The notes beneath the pieces are model-generated. The model ran no database searches. It was given only the letters and a program-made list of their open reading frames with translations, and was not told the DNA's origin. Positions 16,409 through 24,159 of a DNA stretch of 24,159 nt are shown in pieces. How positions within the stretch are numbered: position 1 is the first letter of the stretch; every line of letters begins with the position of its first letter. Both the position numbers and the translations under genes were made by a program. Source of the stretch: a bacterium. Its GTDB lineage: Bacteria > CSSED10-310 > JAJRTK01. The stretch spans positions 1 to 24,159 of the forward strand of contig JAJRTK010000100.1 of the NCBI GenBank assembly GCA_024278345.1. The letters are read 5' to 3'.

Positions 16409-18268
16409 CTACAGGCTGTCCATGGGGAACTCCTGCCAGAGCAAGGTATTCGTCAGAACCTTACCACTCTGTACGGGCGAGAAGATCTTCACACTCTTGA
16501 CCGCCGGCCAGTATTCGAAGGAGAAGAACTGACAGTTGTGAACGGTATCGGCAATCTCAGTTCCCTTGATGTAGGCTGTTTCGTAGGGGAAACTCTTGTG
16601 AAGGTGGCTCTCTCCCGTGGTGTAAACAACGCCTTCGATATGGACCGGACCTCCCATGCCACTGGTGCCGGTCTTGTCGATCTTGATTTTCGTGCCTGCG
16701 ATGATTGCCGGCAGGGCAAAGTCCACCAAGTCGTCGTAATCACCATCGTTGTTCCGGTCGATGATGCTCTTCTGGAAGTAAGGGGCATGGATGTAAACGA
16801 AGGCAGGACTCACCAAACAGCCCTCAAGGTAGAGGACTTCGTTGGATGGAAGCAGGAGATCGATGCCACCCTCGATGTAGAAAAAGCGGGCCGGAGCGCC
16901 GTTGGCATCGATGGATGCCGTGTTGGTCGCCGTAACCATGTACCGTGCGGCAAGGCCGAGAGTGTCTCCCGCCGCGGCATCACACACTTTGTCCTTGTTC
17001 ATGTCCATGCAGATGGGAATGTCTTCCGGAACCAGGCCAACCCCTCCGGACGGGTTGGGCTTGTAGACCCGGAACAGGTTCCCTACGCTACCGGTTGTGT
17101 CCTCGACAAAGCCCGCATTGGTCAACACCGGGTTGAAAGGTTCCTTGAACTGATTGATGTAGGTCATGAAATCGGCTTCACTGGCGAAATAGGTGCCCGT
17201 GGCTTGGGCTCGTGTTTTGATGTCGGCCCACGGCACGTTGGGGAAGGGGATTGTCTCCGGAATCAGCACGCCGCGATCAGGACCATAAAAGGGTGAACCC
17301 GGAGTTCCATCGGTGGCGTCGTCAGTAAAGGGAGCGACTGCCTTCCCACCGACAACTCCGCCCATGTTCGAAGCCGGATAATCAACCCCGGAGCCATCCC
17401 CAGCAGATCCGTCCGTCATGCTTTTCGTGCCCTGGGCATCCCCGGAGGGATCCTCCACAATGGCTGGATAACCGCTCAGAGCAGGGGCACCGGTCCCCGG
17501 CCCTTGGTTCAGAAAAAGCTGTCCCACGGCCTTGACTTCCCCCCGAATCTTAATCGCCTGCGCCACCAAGATGTCGCCGTTGGAAAAGACGGAAGACTGG
17601 ATCTCCAGCATGTTGGGAAGTTCATTGTGATTGTCAAAGTGGACATAGTTCCCAAACAGGGCATAGGCCAGTGCTTGGGTGGGGGGGATCTCCACATCGG
17701 CGATGATGGCTCGGCGGGTGGGTCCCGTCCGGCCGATTCCTACGATGTAGAGACGCTTGTCGCTTTCGATGGCCGGGTTGTCGTCGCCGTCCGCGTTGTC
17801 CACGAAGTAAAGAGTGTACAGCCCCTCGCCCGCCGGGCCGCCGGCCGTGTCCTGGAGCAAATTGCCATTCACGTCCTTGGCAGGATGAATTTTCCCCGCC
17901 ACCACAAGGTCGAGAGCTTCCTCCATGGATTGAGCGCCAATATTGGTCTCCCATGGTGGGGTCTGGATCACTCCATTGGTCAAGTCATCGATGACCTGTT
18001 GCAGTCCCGCCAAGGTCAGTCCCTGGCTCTGGGCTATAATTTCCTGCCACCGGTCCACGGAGGTTTCCAGCATGAAAAGGCCCCGGTACACGCCGGACTG
18101 CGCGGCATCAAACGACGCAGTGACATCACGCCGCATCTTGCTCTGCTTGCCGTGATACAGGGACCGTGAAATCGACACCGTCGCCAAGGCGCCGATGACG
18201 ATGAAGAAGAGCAGCACAATCGCCAGTGAGCTGCCCTTTTGGTCATTCAGCGTGCGTCTTATGAACAT
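16409..18268 (-). CDS. PilX-like type IV pilus-associated protein
   Basis: From the ATG at 18268 (AAAGGG eight bases upstream) the product has 619 residues. The N-terminus QKGSSLAIVLLFFIVIGALA, then a polar stretch ending ASFDAAQSG, matches the PilX N-terminal pattern of minor pilins: a short basic leader ending in Gly and a hydrophobic helix without the Glu5 of major pilins. The rest is a large extracellular, Gly/Asp/Pro-rich domain. Two EF-hand-loop-like segments appear: DMNKDKVCD and DRNNDGDYDDLVD (near 16720-16770). A HIEGVVYTTGE motif near the C-terminus resembles the beta-helix ends of other PilX-like proteins. An alternative ATG at 18367 touches the upstream stop but would give an atypically long leader. 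Confidence 0.75.
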   Translation of the reverse strand: MFIRRTLNDQKGSSLAIVLLFFIVIGALATVSISRSLYHGKQSKMRRDVTASFDAAQSGVYRGLFMLETSVDRWQEIIAQSQGLTLAGLQQVIDDLTNGVIQTPPWETNIGAQSMEEALDLVVAGKIHPAKDVNGNLLQDTAGGPAGEGLYTLYFVDNADGDDNPAIESDKRLYIVGIGRTGPTRRAIIADVEIPPTQALAYALFGNYVHFDNHNELPNMLEIQSSVFSNGDILVAQAIKIRGEVKAVGQLFLNQGPGTGAPALSGYPAIVEDPSGDAQGTKSMTDGSAGDGSGVDYPASNMGGVVGGKAVAPFTDDATDGTPGSPFYGPDRGVLIPETIPFPNVPWADIKTRAQATGTYFASEADFMTYINQFKEPFNPVLTNAGFVEDTTGSVGNLFRVYKPNPSGGVGLVPEDIPICMDMNKDKVCDAAAGDTLGLAARYMVTATNTASIDANGAPARFFYIEGGIDLLLPSNEVLYLEGCLVSPAFVYIHAPYFQKSIIDRNNDGDYDDLVDFALPAIIAGTKIKIDKTGTSGMGGPVHIEGVVYTTGESHLHKSFPYETAYIKGTEIADTVHNCQFFSFEYWPAVKSVKIFSPVQSGKVLTNTLLWQEFPMDSL

Positions 18269-18366
18269 TTCGAAACCCTTTTCTGAAAAGCTCACCCAAG
18301 AAGCTGACAACCGATCTGAAATGCAGGCGAAACATTGAGACTTCACCTGCCAATCAGACTGGCTCA

Positions 18367-19185
18367 TCACTTCTTTTTGTCCTTGTCCTTGTCCTTGTCC
18401 TTGTCCTTGTCCTTGCACTCATCCGGATCTTGGCCATCGGCGCAGGGATCATCCTTGTTCTTCATGTCCTCTTTCTTGCCGGAATCTCCCTTGTCTTTGC
18501 CCTTGTCTTTGTCCTTGTCGTTGTTGCCCTTATCGGATCCGGTTCCGTCGTTACCACCGCCACCGTTCCCGCCTCCGGAGCCGCCAGTCCCCGAAGTTCC
18601 TCCGCTCCCGCCAAAGGATTCACTGGATCGGTGACCATAGATGTTCGTCTGAACGGCTTCGCGGTGATCGACGCCAGTGAGGGGGTCGGTCCACTCGATG
18701 ACGACCGTCACCCGCTTGTAGTCGGTCACTGAACCGTCCGTCGGCGTGATCACGCCATCGGCATCGGCCGCCCCGATTCCGTCTTCGACATCATCGATGG
18801 GCTCGATGAAAACATACCGCGTAGCTGGAATCGCATCATCGAGTTGAATGGTGTGCTTCCACCACGGCTCGTTGTTATCCCTGCCGTCATCGTCATAATC
18901 GACGTAACCCAAGTAGGGTTCGTATCCGTTATAAGGGGCTTGCGCCGCGGGAAATCCCGTCCCAAGCATAGAGTAATCATAAGAGCGGAGTAGCTCCAAC
19001 ATTCTGTGAGCCTCGTTCTCCACGCGGTTGGCGAGTGCCGTGTTCTCCGTGCTCTTGTGAGCATAGAGAAGCATCGGAAGCACGCCCAGCATGAGAACCA
19101 AGAGCACAGCGACCGCGAGTACCGTCTCTAGAAGCGAAAAACCGCTCTCTTTCTTATGGATAACTTTCAGCATACCCTTCCTCAT
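18367..19185 (-). CDS. PilV-like prepilin with Lys-Asp repeat tail
   Basis: A 272-residue type IV prepilin-like protein. KKESGFSLLETVLAVAVLLV (12-31) gives a class III cleavage site G/F with Glu at +5 and the hydrophobic assembly helix. The globular part includes YDDDGRDNNE, a calcium-loop-like segment. The C-terminal third is disordered-looking: a Gly/Ser stretch, then Lys/Asp-rich sequence ending in six KD pairs and KKK. That end is coded by six perfect copies of a 6-base unit (18379-18414). ATG 19185 has GGAG nine bases upstream and overlaps the PilW-like stop (ATGA). Minor pilins of this kind prime pilus or pseudopilus assembly in the inner membrane. Confidence 0.8.
   Translation of the reverse strand: MRKGMLKVIHKKESGFSLLETVLAVAVLLVLMLGVLPMLLYAHKSTENTALANRVENEAHRMLELLRSYDYSMLGTGFPAAQAPYNGYEPYLGYVDYDDDGRDNNEPWWKHTIQLDDAIPATRYVFIEPIDDVEDGIGAADADGVITPTDGSVTDYKRVTVVIEWTDPLTGVDHREAVQTNIYGHRSSESFGGSGGTSGTGGSGGGNGGGGNDGTGSDKGNNDKDKDKGKDKGDSGKKEDMKNKDDPCADGQDPDECKDKDKDKDKDKDKKK
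18379..18414 (-). repeat. Hexanucleotide tandem repeat (6 copies)
   Basis: Six uninterrupted copies of GTCCTT on the plus strand (AAGGAC read in the gene) encode Lys-Asp pairs at the C-terminus of the PilV-like prepilin. A related, interrupted tract lies at about 18490-18535 in the same gene. Since the unit is a multiple of three, slippage would change tail length without shifting frame. Confidence 0.9.
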
Positions 19186-20138
19186 GTCAATGGACTCCTG
19201 ATGTTTCTAGGATGGACCTCCACGGTGACGTGTGCCTCGTGGAGAATCCAGATTCTTCCGCGATAGGGGCGCTCGAGATGGAGATTCAGGCGAATGGAAC
19301 GAATCCTGGTCACCTCTTGAATGTGGTCAATCCAGAGATTCCCGTTTTGGATATTGCCCAACTCTCCCTCCTCCACTCGGCCATCACCCTGACCGGGATC
19401 GGGATTGGCGGCATCCCAAACGCCATCCAAACCGACATCGTATCTCGGGTGCCCCGCCACGGCATCGTATTCCGGCAAGCCTTGAAACTCGAACACATTG
19501 TAATTAGTAAACGACTGGGCTGGGCTAGTAATCGTGATGACCTGAACGTTGGGAACTAAGTGCTCCGCGATGAGGATATTGGAATTTGCCCATACACTCG
19601 GATTCTGGAAATTCGCGGTTTTGTAGGTCTGGGGAATGGGCTCATCAGCGGCTACAGCCAGAGCCGGGAAGCGCACGCGCACAAGGCGGTAAAGAAGATC
19701 CGGCTTGCCGTCCTGGTTCGCATCGTCCGCTTTCCCATCTTTATCCACGTCGATGAAGTCCTGTTTCCCATCGTGGTCCCGATCCGAGGGTCTCAAGCCG
19801 TAACCCACGACTTCGTTAGAGACGGTCCGGAAGATCCACCCATCGACCACCGTTGGATAGGGATCGCCCATTTTAGTCACACTGATATTGACCCATTCCA
19901 CCGATTTCAGATTCGAGCGAAGATCCATGACCACACGCTGAGACACCTGTTCTCCAAGCCCGTCGAGTTCCGTAATGGCTTCATCGCGTGACGAAGCCAA
20001 GCGGGCCACGGATAAAAAGGAAAACACCATGGCCAACACAGCCCCGAAGATCGCCATGGCGATCAAAAGCTCGATGAGGGTCACACCGCCTTCAGCCACG
20101 AGCTGCCTACGGCATTTTCCCTTGTCACCTACTTTCAT
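19182..20138 (-). CDS. PilW-like prepilin with calcium-loop repeats
   Basis: From the ATG at 20138 the product has 318 residues. AEGGVTLIELLIAMAIFGAV carries a class III prepilin site (cleavage after the second Gly, Val at +1, Glu at +5) and the assembly helix, as in PilW/PulJ-type minor pilins. In the middle are three consecutive DxDxDG-type loops (DRDHDGKQDFID, DVDKDGKADDAN, DANQDGKPD; near 19700-19790), and later an NPDPGQGDGRVEEGEL stretch, all suited to calcium binding outside the cell. The start is uncertain: GTG 20186 has a better ribosome site (GGAGG, six bases) but gives a leader of about 34 residues. It is the first gene of the cassette; its stop overlaps the next start. Confidence 0.8.
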   Translation of the reverse strand: MKVGDKGKCRRQLVAEGGVTLIELLIAMAIFGAVLAMVFSFLSVARLASSRDEAITELDGLGEQVSQRVVMDLRSNLKSVEWVNISVTKMGDPYPTVVDGWIFRTVSNEVVGYGLRPSDRDHDGKQDFIDVDKDGKADDANQDGKPDLLYRLVRVRFPALAVAADEPIPQTYKTANFQNPSVWANSNILIAEHLVPNVQVITITSPAQSFTNYNVFEFQGLPEYDAVAGHPRYDVGLDGVWDAANPDPGQGDGRVEEGELGNIQNGNLWIDHIQEVTRIRSIRLNLHLERPYRGRIWILHEAHVTVEVHPRNIRSPLT

Positions 20139-20465
20139 CCGCCACACGCGGCTTGGGCCATGACAAAGTCCACCAAGTATCTTCACGATGTGCCTCCAGA
20201 CTCTTGCGATGTCCTGCACGACAATTTCTTTTTTCGGGTGTTCCCAATCCGGGAAACCTCATCACGGATCGACCGCAGTCTCTTGACCACTGTCTCCCCC
20301 GGGGTCCTCACCTGCCAGGCAACCCTCGGCGTATGTCCGCCCGCGGGGTCCACCTCTCCTCGTCCTTGGTGGAAACGCGCCGACTGCCTCACTGCGATCC
20401 GCCAATAAGAATCCCGGACCAATCGACGGGAAACTTCGCTCCCATAGGTGCAACACTCCACTCTC

Positions 20466-20495
20466 AATGTAGGAGCCAACAGCACGATCTGTCAA
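20466..20495 (-). promoter_or_regulatory. Sigma70-type promoter for the pilin cassette
   Basis: On the minus strand TTGACA (20490-20495, a perfect -35) and TACATT (20466-20471, four of six matches to the -10 consensus) are 18 bases apart. Transcription would start near 20459 and leave a leader of about 270-320 bases before the PilW-like gene. No riboswitch fold was recognised in that leader. The remaining part of 20496-20874 is AT-richer than its surroundings and holds no gene I can support; it separates the divergent pilin and SLC13 transcripts. Confidence 0.5.
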
Positions 20496-20874
20496 ATAAG
20501 GGCAACCTCACCAACCATCGGGCACCAGATGGAAAATCCCTAACCTGGGAAAACGAGATCATATTACGACAGATTTAGCAATATTTATCGCGGCTCACTC
20601 CCTCCGAAAATCAAGCACAAAATACGATTTTCGAACAGGGCAGTCCCTCATCTAGATCGTGCTCTTTTCTAGGGCGTAGGTTGTCGGTACACTTTCAGAT
20701 CTCTTTGTGTTAGGTTCCGCTTCCATCGGTATCGCCCCGTGCCTTTGGCACGAGTTCCCCGGGGCACCCGCTGATCGCCATTGTCGGCGCTCTCGATCCA
20801 TTGCCCTGAGGCCAGAGAGCCACCGACAATCCACCGACCGACCGAATCTAGATCGAGAGCAGGAAGCTGTATCC

Positions 20875-22686
20875 ATGCCCGTAGAAGTCATCTATGTCCT
20901 TTGCCTTTTCCTTCTGGCGCTTCTTCTCTTTGCGCTGGAACCGATTCCGGTGGATGAGACCAGTTTCTACATCATGGTCCTTTTGGTGCTCGCGGAAATT
21001 CTCACACCGGCGGAGGCCGTTCGGGGCTTTGGGAACGAGACCCTTTTGACCCTGGCCTGCATGTTCATCCTGGCAAGTGGACTCATACGAACCGGGGTCA
21101 TCGACGCGGCGGCAAGGCAACTACTCCTCCTGGCGCCTTCCGCGCCGCGCGTGGCACTGGGAGCGACACTTGGTTTGGCGACGGTTCTCTCGGCGTTCGT
21201 CAACAACACGCCAGTTGTCGTGATGTTCATTCCACTCCTGATTGCCATCGCCAAGCCGCACGGTATCTCCACGTCGAGATTGCTGATTCCCCTGTCTTTC
21301 CTTGCCACTGCCGGCGGAACCTGCACAATTATTGGATCTTCCACCAACCTCCTAGTCAATGCCATGATGGAGCAGACCTTTGGCATGGAGCCTCTTCGTT
21401 TCTTCGAAACGGGGGGATTCGGTCTATTCCTCGTTCTTTTTGTCGGAGTTTACCTTCTGGTGGTTGGACCGGCCCTTCTCCCTGATCGCCCCAGCGTCGT
21501 GGATCTGGTACCCCGGTCAGCGCCGGCCCACTATGTGACACAGATTCGCATCGGCCCCGGTTTTCGCGACCTTGGAAAACCGATCACCGAGGTTCGCCTA
21601 CGAAGCCAGGCTCTGGTCATCAGCCATATCCTTCGTGGAGGTGCGTCATTTTGGCCGCCTTTTGGCGATGGTACCGTCAGGGTTGGAGACGTCTGGATCT
21701 TGCACGGTCCCGCTCAGGCCATCGGTGAGCTCAAGGAAGAACGGGGAATCGAGCTTTTTCCGCTTTTGGAGGAGCGGCTAAGCCGCGCTCACGGGCGAGA
21801 AAGCATATTGGTGGAGCTTCTCGTCCCGCCAGCATCGGGTTGGATTGGAAAACGGATTAGCGATCTCCGGCTCTGGAGCCACTATCGAGTCAACGTCCTT
21901 GGTGTCCAACGCCGCGGAGAACACAGGCTACGAGAGCAGATGGAAGAGAGCCGGCTCGAGATGGGCGATATTCTGCTGGCCCTTTCGCCATCCGCCGACC
22001 TCCATCACCTCAAGCAGGAAATCGGTTTTGTGCTCCTCGATCGCATTGACAAGAGCGTGTTTCGGGAGACTCGACGCATACGGGCAGCAGTGATCTTTGC
22101 TTGCGTTGTGGTGGGTATGTTTCTTACAAACCCGAGCCTCCACGTTCCTTGGTTCCAAAGCCTTGGATTCCTCACAGTGGCCATGACGGGAGTCGCGGCG
22201 ATGCTGTTGGGCGGTTGCCTCACACTTTCCGAAGCCTATGGAAGCCTCGATCGCAAGGTGCTCATGCTCATCGTGGGCACTTTGGCGCTGGGAGACGCCA
22301 TGGTGAAAACCGGCGCAGCCGGGGTGGTGGCTGAGTGGATCATAGGGCCACTCGCCACATTCGGGCCACGTGGCGCTTTGTCGGGAGTGATCCTTCTGAG
22401 CATGGCCCTGGCCACCGTGATTTCGAAGAACGCGGCGGCACTCTGCATCACTCCCGTCGCCATCAGCATCGCCGTCCAACTCGGGGTGGAGCCCCGGGCT
22501 TTCATCATGGGGGTATGCCTGGGAGCTTCGTCGAGCTTCCTCATGCCAGTGAGCAACCAAACGCACTTGATGGTCTATTCGGCGGGGCAGTACCGGACCC
22601 GGGACTTTCTAAAGGTTGGCCTGCCGCTCAGCATCGGAATCTGGATCATGGGCTCCGCGATCATTCCCTGGATCTGGCCCCTCTGA
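20875..22686 (+). CDS. SLC13-family permease with two RCK_C domains
   Basis: A 603-residue inner-membrane transporter of the divalent anion/sodium symporter (DASS) superfamily. The first membrane half has AFVNNTPVVVMFIPLL (108-122) and GGTCTIIGSSTNLLVN (147-162), the Ser-Asn-Thr type cation/anion motif. Two TrkA-C/RCK_C domains follow (about 205-295 and 305-390), then the second half with ISKNAAALCITP and the matching MPVSNQTHLMVYSAGQY motif. Relatives with inserted RCK_C domains move sulfate, dicarboxylates or other anions; the substrate is not readable. The ATG at 20875 has AGGA about ten bases upstream; the longer open frame from 20707 lacks sense as a leader. It is transcribed alone, divergent from the pilins. 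Confidence 0.93.
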   Translation: MPVEVIYVLCLFLLALLLFALEPIPVDETSFYIMVLLVLAEILTPAEAVRGFGNETLLTLACMFILASGLIRTGVIDAAARQLLLLAPSAPRVALGATLGLATVLSAFVNNTPVVVMFIPLLIAIAKPHGISTSRLLIPLSFLATAGGTCTIIGSSTNLLVNAMMEQTFGMEPLRFFETGGFGLFLVLFVGVYLLVVGPALLPDRPSVVDLVPRSAPAHYVTQIRIGPGFRDLGKPITEVRLRSQALVISHILRGGASFWPPFGDGTVRVGDVWILHGPAQAIGELKEERGIELFPLLEERLSRAHGRESILVELLVPPASGWIGKRISDLRLWSHYRVNVLGVQRRGEHRLREQMEESRLEMGDILLALSPSADLHHLKQEIGFVLLDRIDKSVFRETRRIRAAVIFACVVVGMFLTNPSLHVPWFQSLGFLTVAMTGVAAMLLGGCLTLSEAYGSLDRKVLMLIVGTLALGDAMVKTGAAGVVAEWIIGPLATFGPRGALSGVILLSMALATVISKNAAALCITPVAISIAVQLGVEPRAFIMGVCLGASSSFLMPVSNQTHLMVYSAGQYRTRDFLKVGLPLSIGIWIMGSAIIPWIWPL

Positions 22687-22737
22687 ATCGAGGGCAACCC
22701 ACAGGGTTCCTCAGGGACAGGAGATCTTCCTGGACCT

Positions 22738-23118
22738 TCAAGCTGCCTCCTCTGTCTCCGCCACGAACTCGAGAGGCACGCTCAAAACTGCCTGAGCCTC
22801 CCAGACGTCGGAGTGGACTCGGACAACTGCCAGCCCCTCTTCCCCGGGCTGCCCGCGAAGCGAGGCAGACAAGACACCGGACTGCGTTCGGCCCGAACGC
22901 CGACTGAGTTTCCCCCGCGAAGTGGTGAGGCGCAAGCGATGCCCCTCAACGGGGCGACCTCCCACGCAGACCCGGACGACTACGCGAGCCTCATCCGTCA
23001 CGCAAAGCCTGGACGGCGAAACGCACAAGCTGATTCTCAGCCTTGATTCCTGCGCCATCTCCACCCCCATCGCCGATTCAACCAACATCTGGGGCAACAG
23101 TGCCTCTACGTGCCTCAT
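22738..23118 (-). CDS. Small protein with one Ig-like (Big_1-type) domain
   Basis: A 126-residue product. Residues about 26-116 resemble a bacterial Ig-like/invasin-type beta-sandwich: ISLCVSPSRLCVTDEARVVV, then GGRPVEGHRLRLTTSRGKLS, then GVLSASLRG and a closing AVVRVHSDVWEAQAVLSV strand. There is no signal peptide or membrane helix, unusual since such domains are normally exported repeats of larger proteins. It could be a remnant of such a protein or a stand-alone domain. The ATG at 23118 has a weak ribosome site (GGGAG eleven bases upstream). It converges on the SLC13 gene, 51 bases apart. The reading is by pattern only. Confidence 0.5.
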   Translation of the reverse strand: MRHVEALLPQMLVESAMGVEMAQESRLRISLCVSPSRLCVTDEARVVVRVCVGGRPVEGHRLRLTTSRGKLSRRSGRTQSGVLSASLRGQPGEEGLAVVRVHSDVWEAQAVLSVPLEFVAETEEAA

Positions 23119-23248
23119 TTTCCCGGTTCTCCCGCGCTTGCCATCTCAAAAAGCGGAGTATGAGAAGCGACATTGCAAAAAGTATACCGAAATTCGCAAC
23201 AAGCCGTTGCGAAAACTTGCTCCCCCGGTGCAAGCGCCCTTCACGCAT
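23078..23248 (-). CDS. Possible small single-span membrane protein
   Basis: A 56-residue frame whose ATG at 23248 has GGGAG five bases upstream. The N-terminus is basic (MREGRLHRGSKFSQR), a hydrophobic stretch LVANFGILFAMSLLILRFL can span the membrane once, and the C-terminus is charged. It overlaps the start of the Ig-like gene by 41 bases, so the pair could be one transcript. I do not recognise it. A chance frame is possible; the sensible charge layout and ribosome site are the only support. Confidence 0.3.
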   Translation of the reverse strand: MREGRLHRGSKFSQRLVANFGILFAMSLLILRFLRWQARENRENEARRGTVAPDVG

Positions 23249-23501
23249 GAAACTCCCGAAACCAACCGATGGGAATATGCAGTTATTCACGACTATCTAT
23301 GTAGCGACTAGCTACGGCCAGTACATAAGAATGGCCGAGAGGGAGGAGTTCGAAATATCGCCAAATCGACATTAATCCACTGAAGTTGCAGGCGTTTTCA
23401 AAGCAGCAAAATAGGTCACTGCACATTCACTGCACGATTCCGACGAAGGGTCTGGCATCGTATGGGTCGGTGAAAGTCATCTCCTCCCTCTCACACCAAT
23501 C

Positions 23502-23769
23502 GGGCCGTCGGCGAAACGAATTCGCCGTACACAAGAGATACAGGAAGCACAGCGATTGGCTCGGACCCAGGCAATCAAAGAGATCAAGAAACTCATGAAG
23601 ATTGCCGGGCTGACGGCAGTAGAATTACAGAGCAGCAGCGGCCAGTCCCCTGCCCCTGGTTAAGAAACAGAGGAATTTGGCCACGGGAGGCAGATTTGTT
23701 GGGCCTCTTTGGATTAGGCGCAATAGCATCAAAATCTTCACCGGCGTTGTCCAAAGTCTGCTACAGTGA
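23502..23769 (+). pseudogene. Decayed H-NS-like gene
   Basis: In one frame up to a TAA at 23661-23663 the reading AQRLARTQAIKEIKKLMKIA, then GLTAVELQSSSG, resembles the oligomerisation/linker part of H-NS family proteins (compare the common IxEIKxLMxxxGLTxxEL pattern). No ATG, GTG or TTG precedes it in frame back to the stop at 23412. Shifting frame by one at about 23641 gives VKKQRNLATGGRFVGPLWI, which recalls the C-terminal RNPxTGxTWxGRGRxPxWI DNA-binding motif, ending at TGA 23767-23769. The pieces together suggest a truncated, frameshifted relic. The C-terminal match is loose. The rest of 23249-24060 shows no gene I can support. Confidence 0.4.
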
Positions 23770-24025
23770 ATTTAATCCCCCTGGAACCCCTTGAGTCTGT
23801 GAGTCCTTCGATTCCACCCTGTTCGCCGCCCCGGGAACCAGCAACAAGCTGCCGAGCATCGAAAGAGGAAGCCAACATGCCAGATAGTGTATCGGGTACC
23901 TCTACAAAGGCAGTGCTCGGGTATCCACGCAAGGCGGGACATTCCCGGGACTGTGGAATCGCAAGCGTCCGGGCAACGCCTCGCTATCGCTCGGCGGGTC
24001 ACGCCGCACGTTACCCGTAGGTCGT

Positions 24026-24159
24026 CCGGGGCCTCCGGCCCCGGTCCCCGGCAGGGCTTTGCCCTGCACCCACCAGGGAGCTCGCTCCCTGGACCCACAT
24101 TCATGTACGACGCGTTGCGTCTTGGTTTTGGCGGGTGTCCCGGCTTACGTTGATACCCC
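24026..24159. repeat. Terminal hairpin-rich repeat, right copy
   Basis: From 24064 this repeats the left end of the window. Stems seen: 24026-24033 with 24037-24044 (8 bp, TCC loop), 24051-24057 with 24061-24067 (7 bp, TTT loop) and 24073-24080 with 24085-24092 (8 bp, CTCG loop). The last 8- to 11-bp stem of the left copy is cut by the window edge here. The final base differs from the left copy. A weaker pair (CGGCG 23992-23996 with CGCCG 24002-24006) precedes it. The stretch 23770-24025 holds nothing else I can name. Confidence 0.8.

Noticed and set aside
16112-17296. 394-residue plus-strand frame opposite the PilX-like gene
   Set aside because: It is antisense to the coding sequence and begins in the dispersed repeat; no domain pattern is visible.
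18268-18418. Longer start of the PilX-like gene through the hexanucleotide repeat
   Set aside because: The Gln-Gly repeat N-terminus is only the repeat read in another frame; prepilin leaders are short and ATG 18268 has its own ribosome site.
20183-20485. 100-residue minus-strand frame upstream of the PilW-like gene
   Set aside because: Its start lies inside the predicted promoter, no prepilin or other motif is visible, and it overlaps the PilW-like start region.
23386-23598. 70-residue plus-strand frame
   Set aside because: No ribosome site and no family pattern; the H-NS-like reading in the neighbouring frame explains the region better.
23877-24020. Short plus-strand frame ending at the right-hand repeat
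   Set aside because: The Arg/Ala/Gly-rich translation looks like repeat DNA read through, without a ribosome site.

Overview
The window reads as chromosomal DNA of a GC-rich, Gram-negative (diderm) bacterium: lipobox-bearing lipoproteins, type IV pilin-like proteins and a full set of Shine-Dalgarno sites are present. A DUF4911-type gene directly behind rex suggests a deltaproteobacterial-grade lineage (Desulfobacterota or relatives), but nothing here fixes the taxonomy. No rRNA, tRNA, CRISPR array, integrase or intact insertion sequence was seen. Both ends lie in the same hairpin-rich repeat, in direct orientation (1-95 and 24064-24158), with single-base differences between copies. The window is therefore probably an assembly contig that stopped in a multicopy repeat, not a closed circle.

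Layout. 1-438: hairpin-rich non-coding DNA, including a ~156-bp element bounded by 11-bp perfect inverted repeats. 439-4777 (+): rex (NADH/NAD+ sensing repressor), a DUF4911-like small protein, an unknown lipoprotein, asd (aspartate-semialdehyde dehydrogenase) and nadB (L-aspartate oxidase). The last three overlap by a few bases and look translationally coupled; asd and nadB both draw on the aspartate pool. 4728-6380 (-): a membrane-anchored SGNH/GDSL hydrolase that meets nadB tail to tail. 6571-15975 (-): a 9.4-kb same-strand block with a membrane-embedded spermidine-synthase-like protein, a PilZ-like/transmembrane/helical protein, and a complete oligopeptide-type ABC importer (oppA, B, C, D, F) whose binding protein carries an unusual insertion of about 140 residues. 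15976-16408: a dispersed repeat and a terminator. 16409-20138 (-): a cassette of three prepilin-like genes (PilW-, PilV- and PilX-like) behind a recognisable sigma70-type promoter; all three carry Asp-rich calcium-loop-like segments and no PilY1 is adjacent. 20875-22686 (+): an SLC13-type transporter with two RCK_C/TrkA-C domains. 22738-23248 (-): a small Ig-like-domain protein and a possible short membrane peptide. 23502-23769 (+): a decayed H-NS-like gene. 23770-24159: hairpin repeats.

Most genes are recognisable housekeeping or transport families. The parts that depart from the usual are the prepilin trio with its hexanucleotide-encoded Lys-Asp tail, the OppA insertion, the company kept by the Opp operon (SpeE-like and PilZ-like genes upstream), and several short repeat families. 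Start sites were chosen from Shine-Dalgarno spacing and family length; several differ from the longest open frame.
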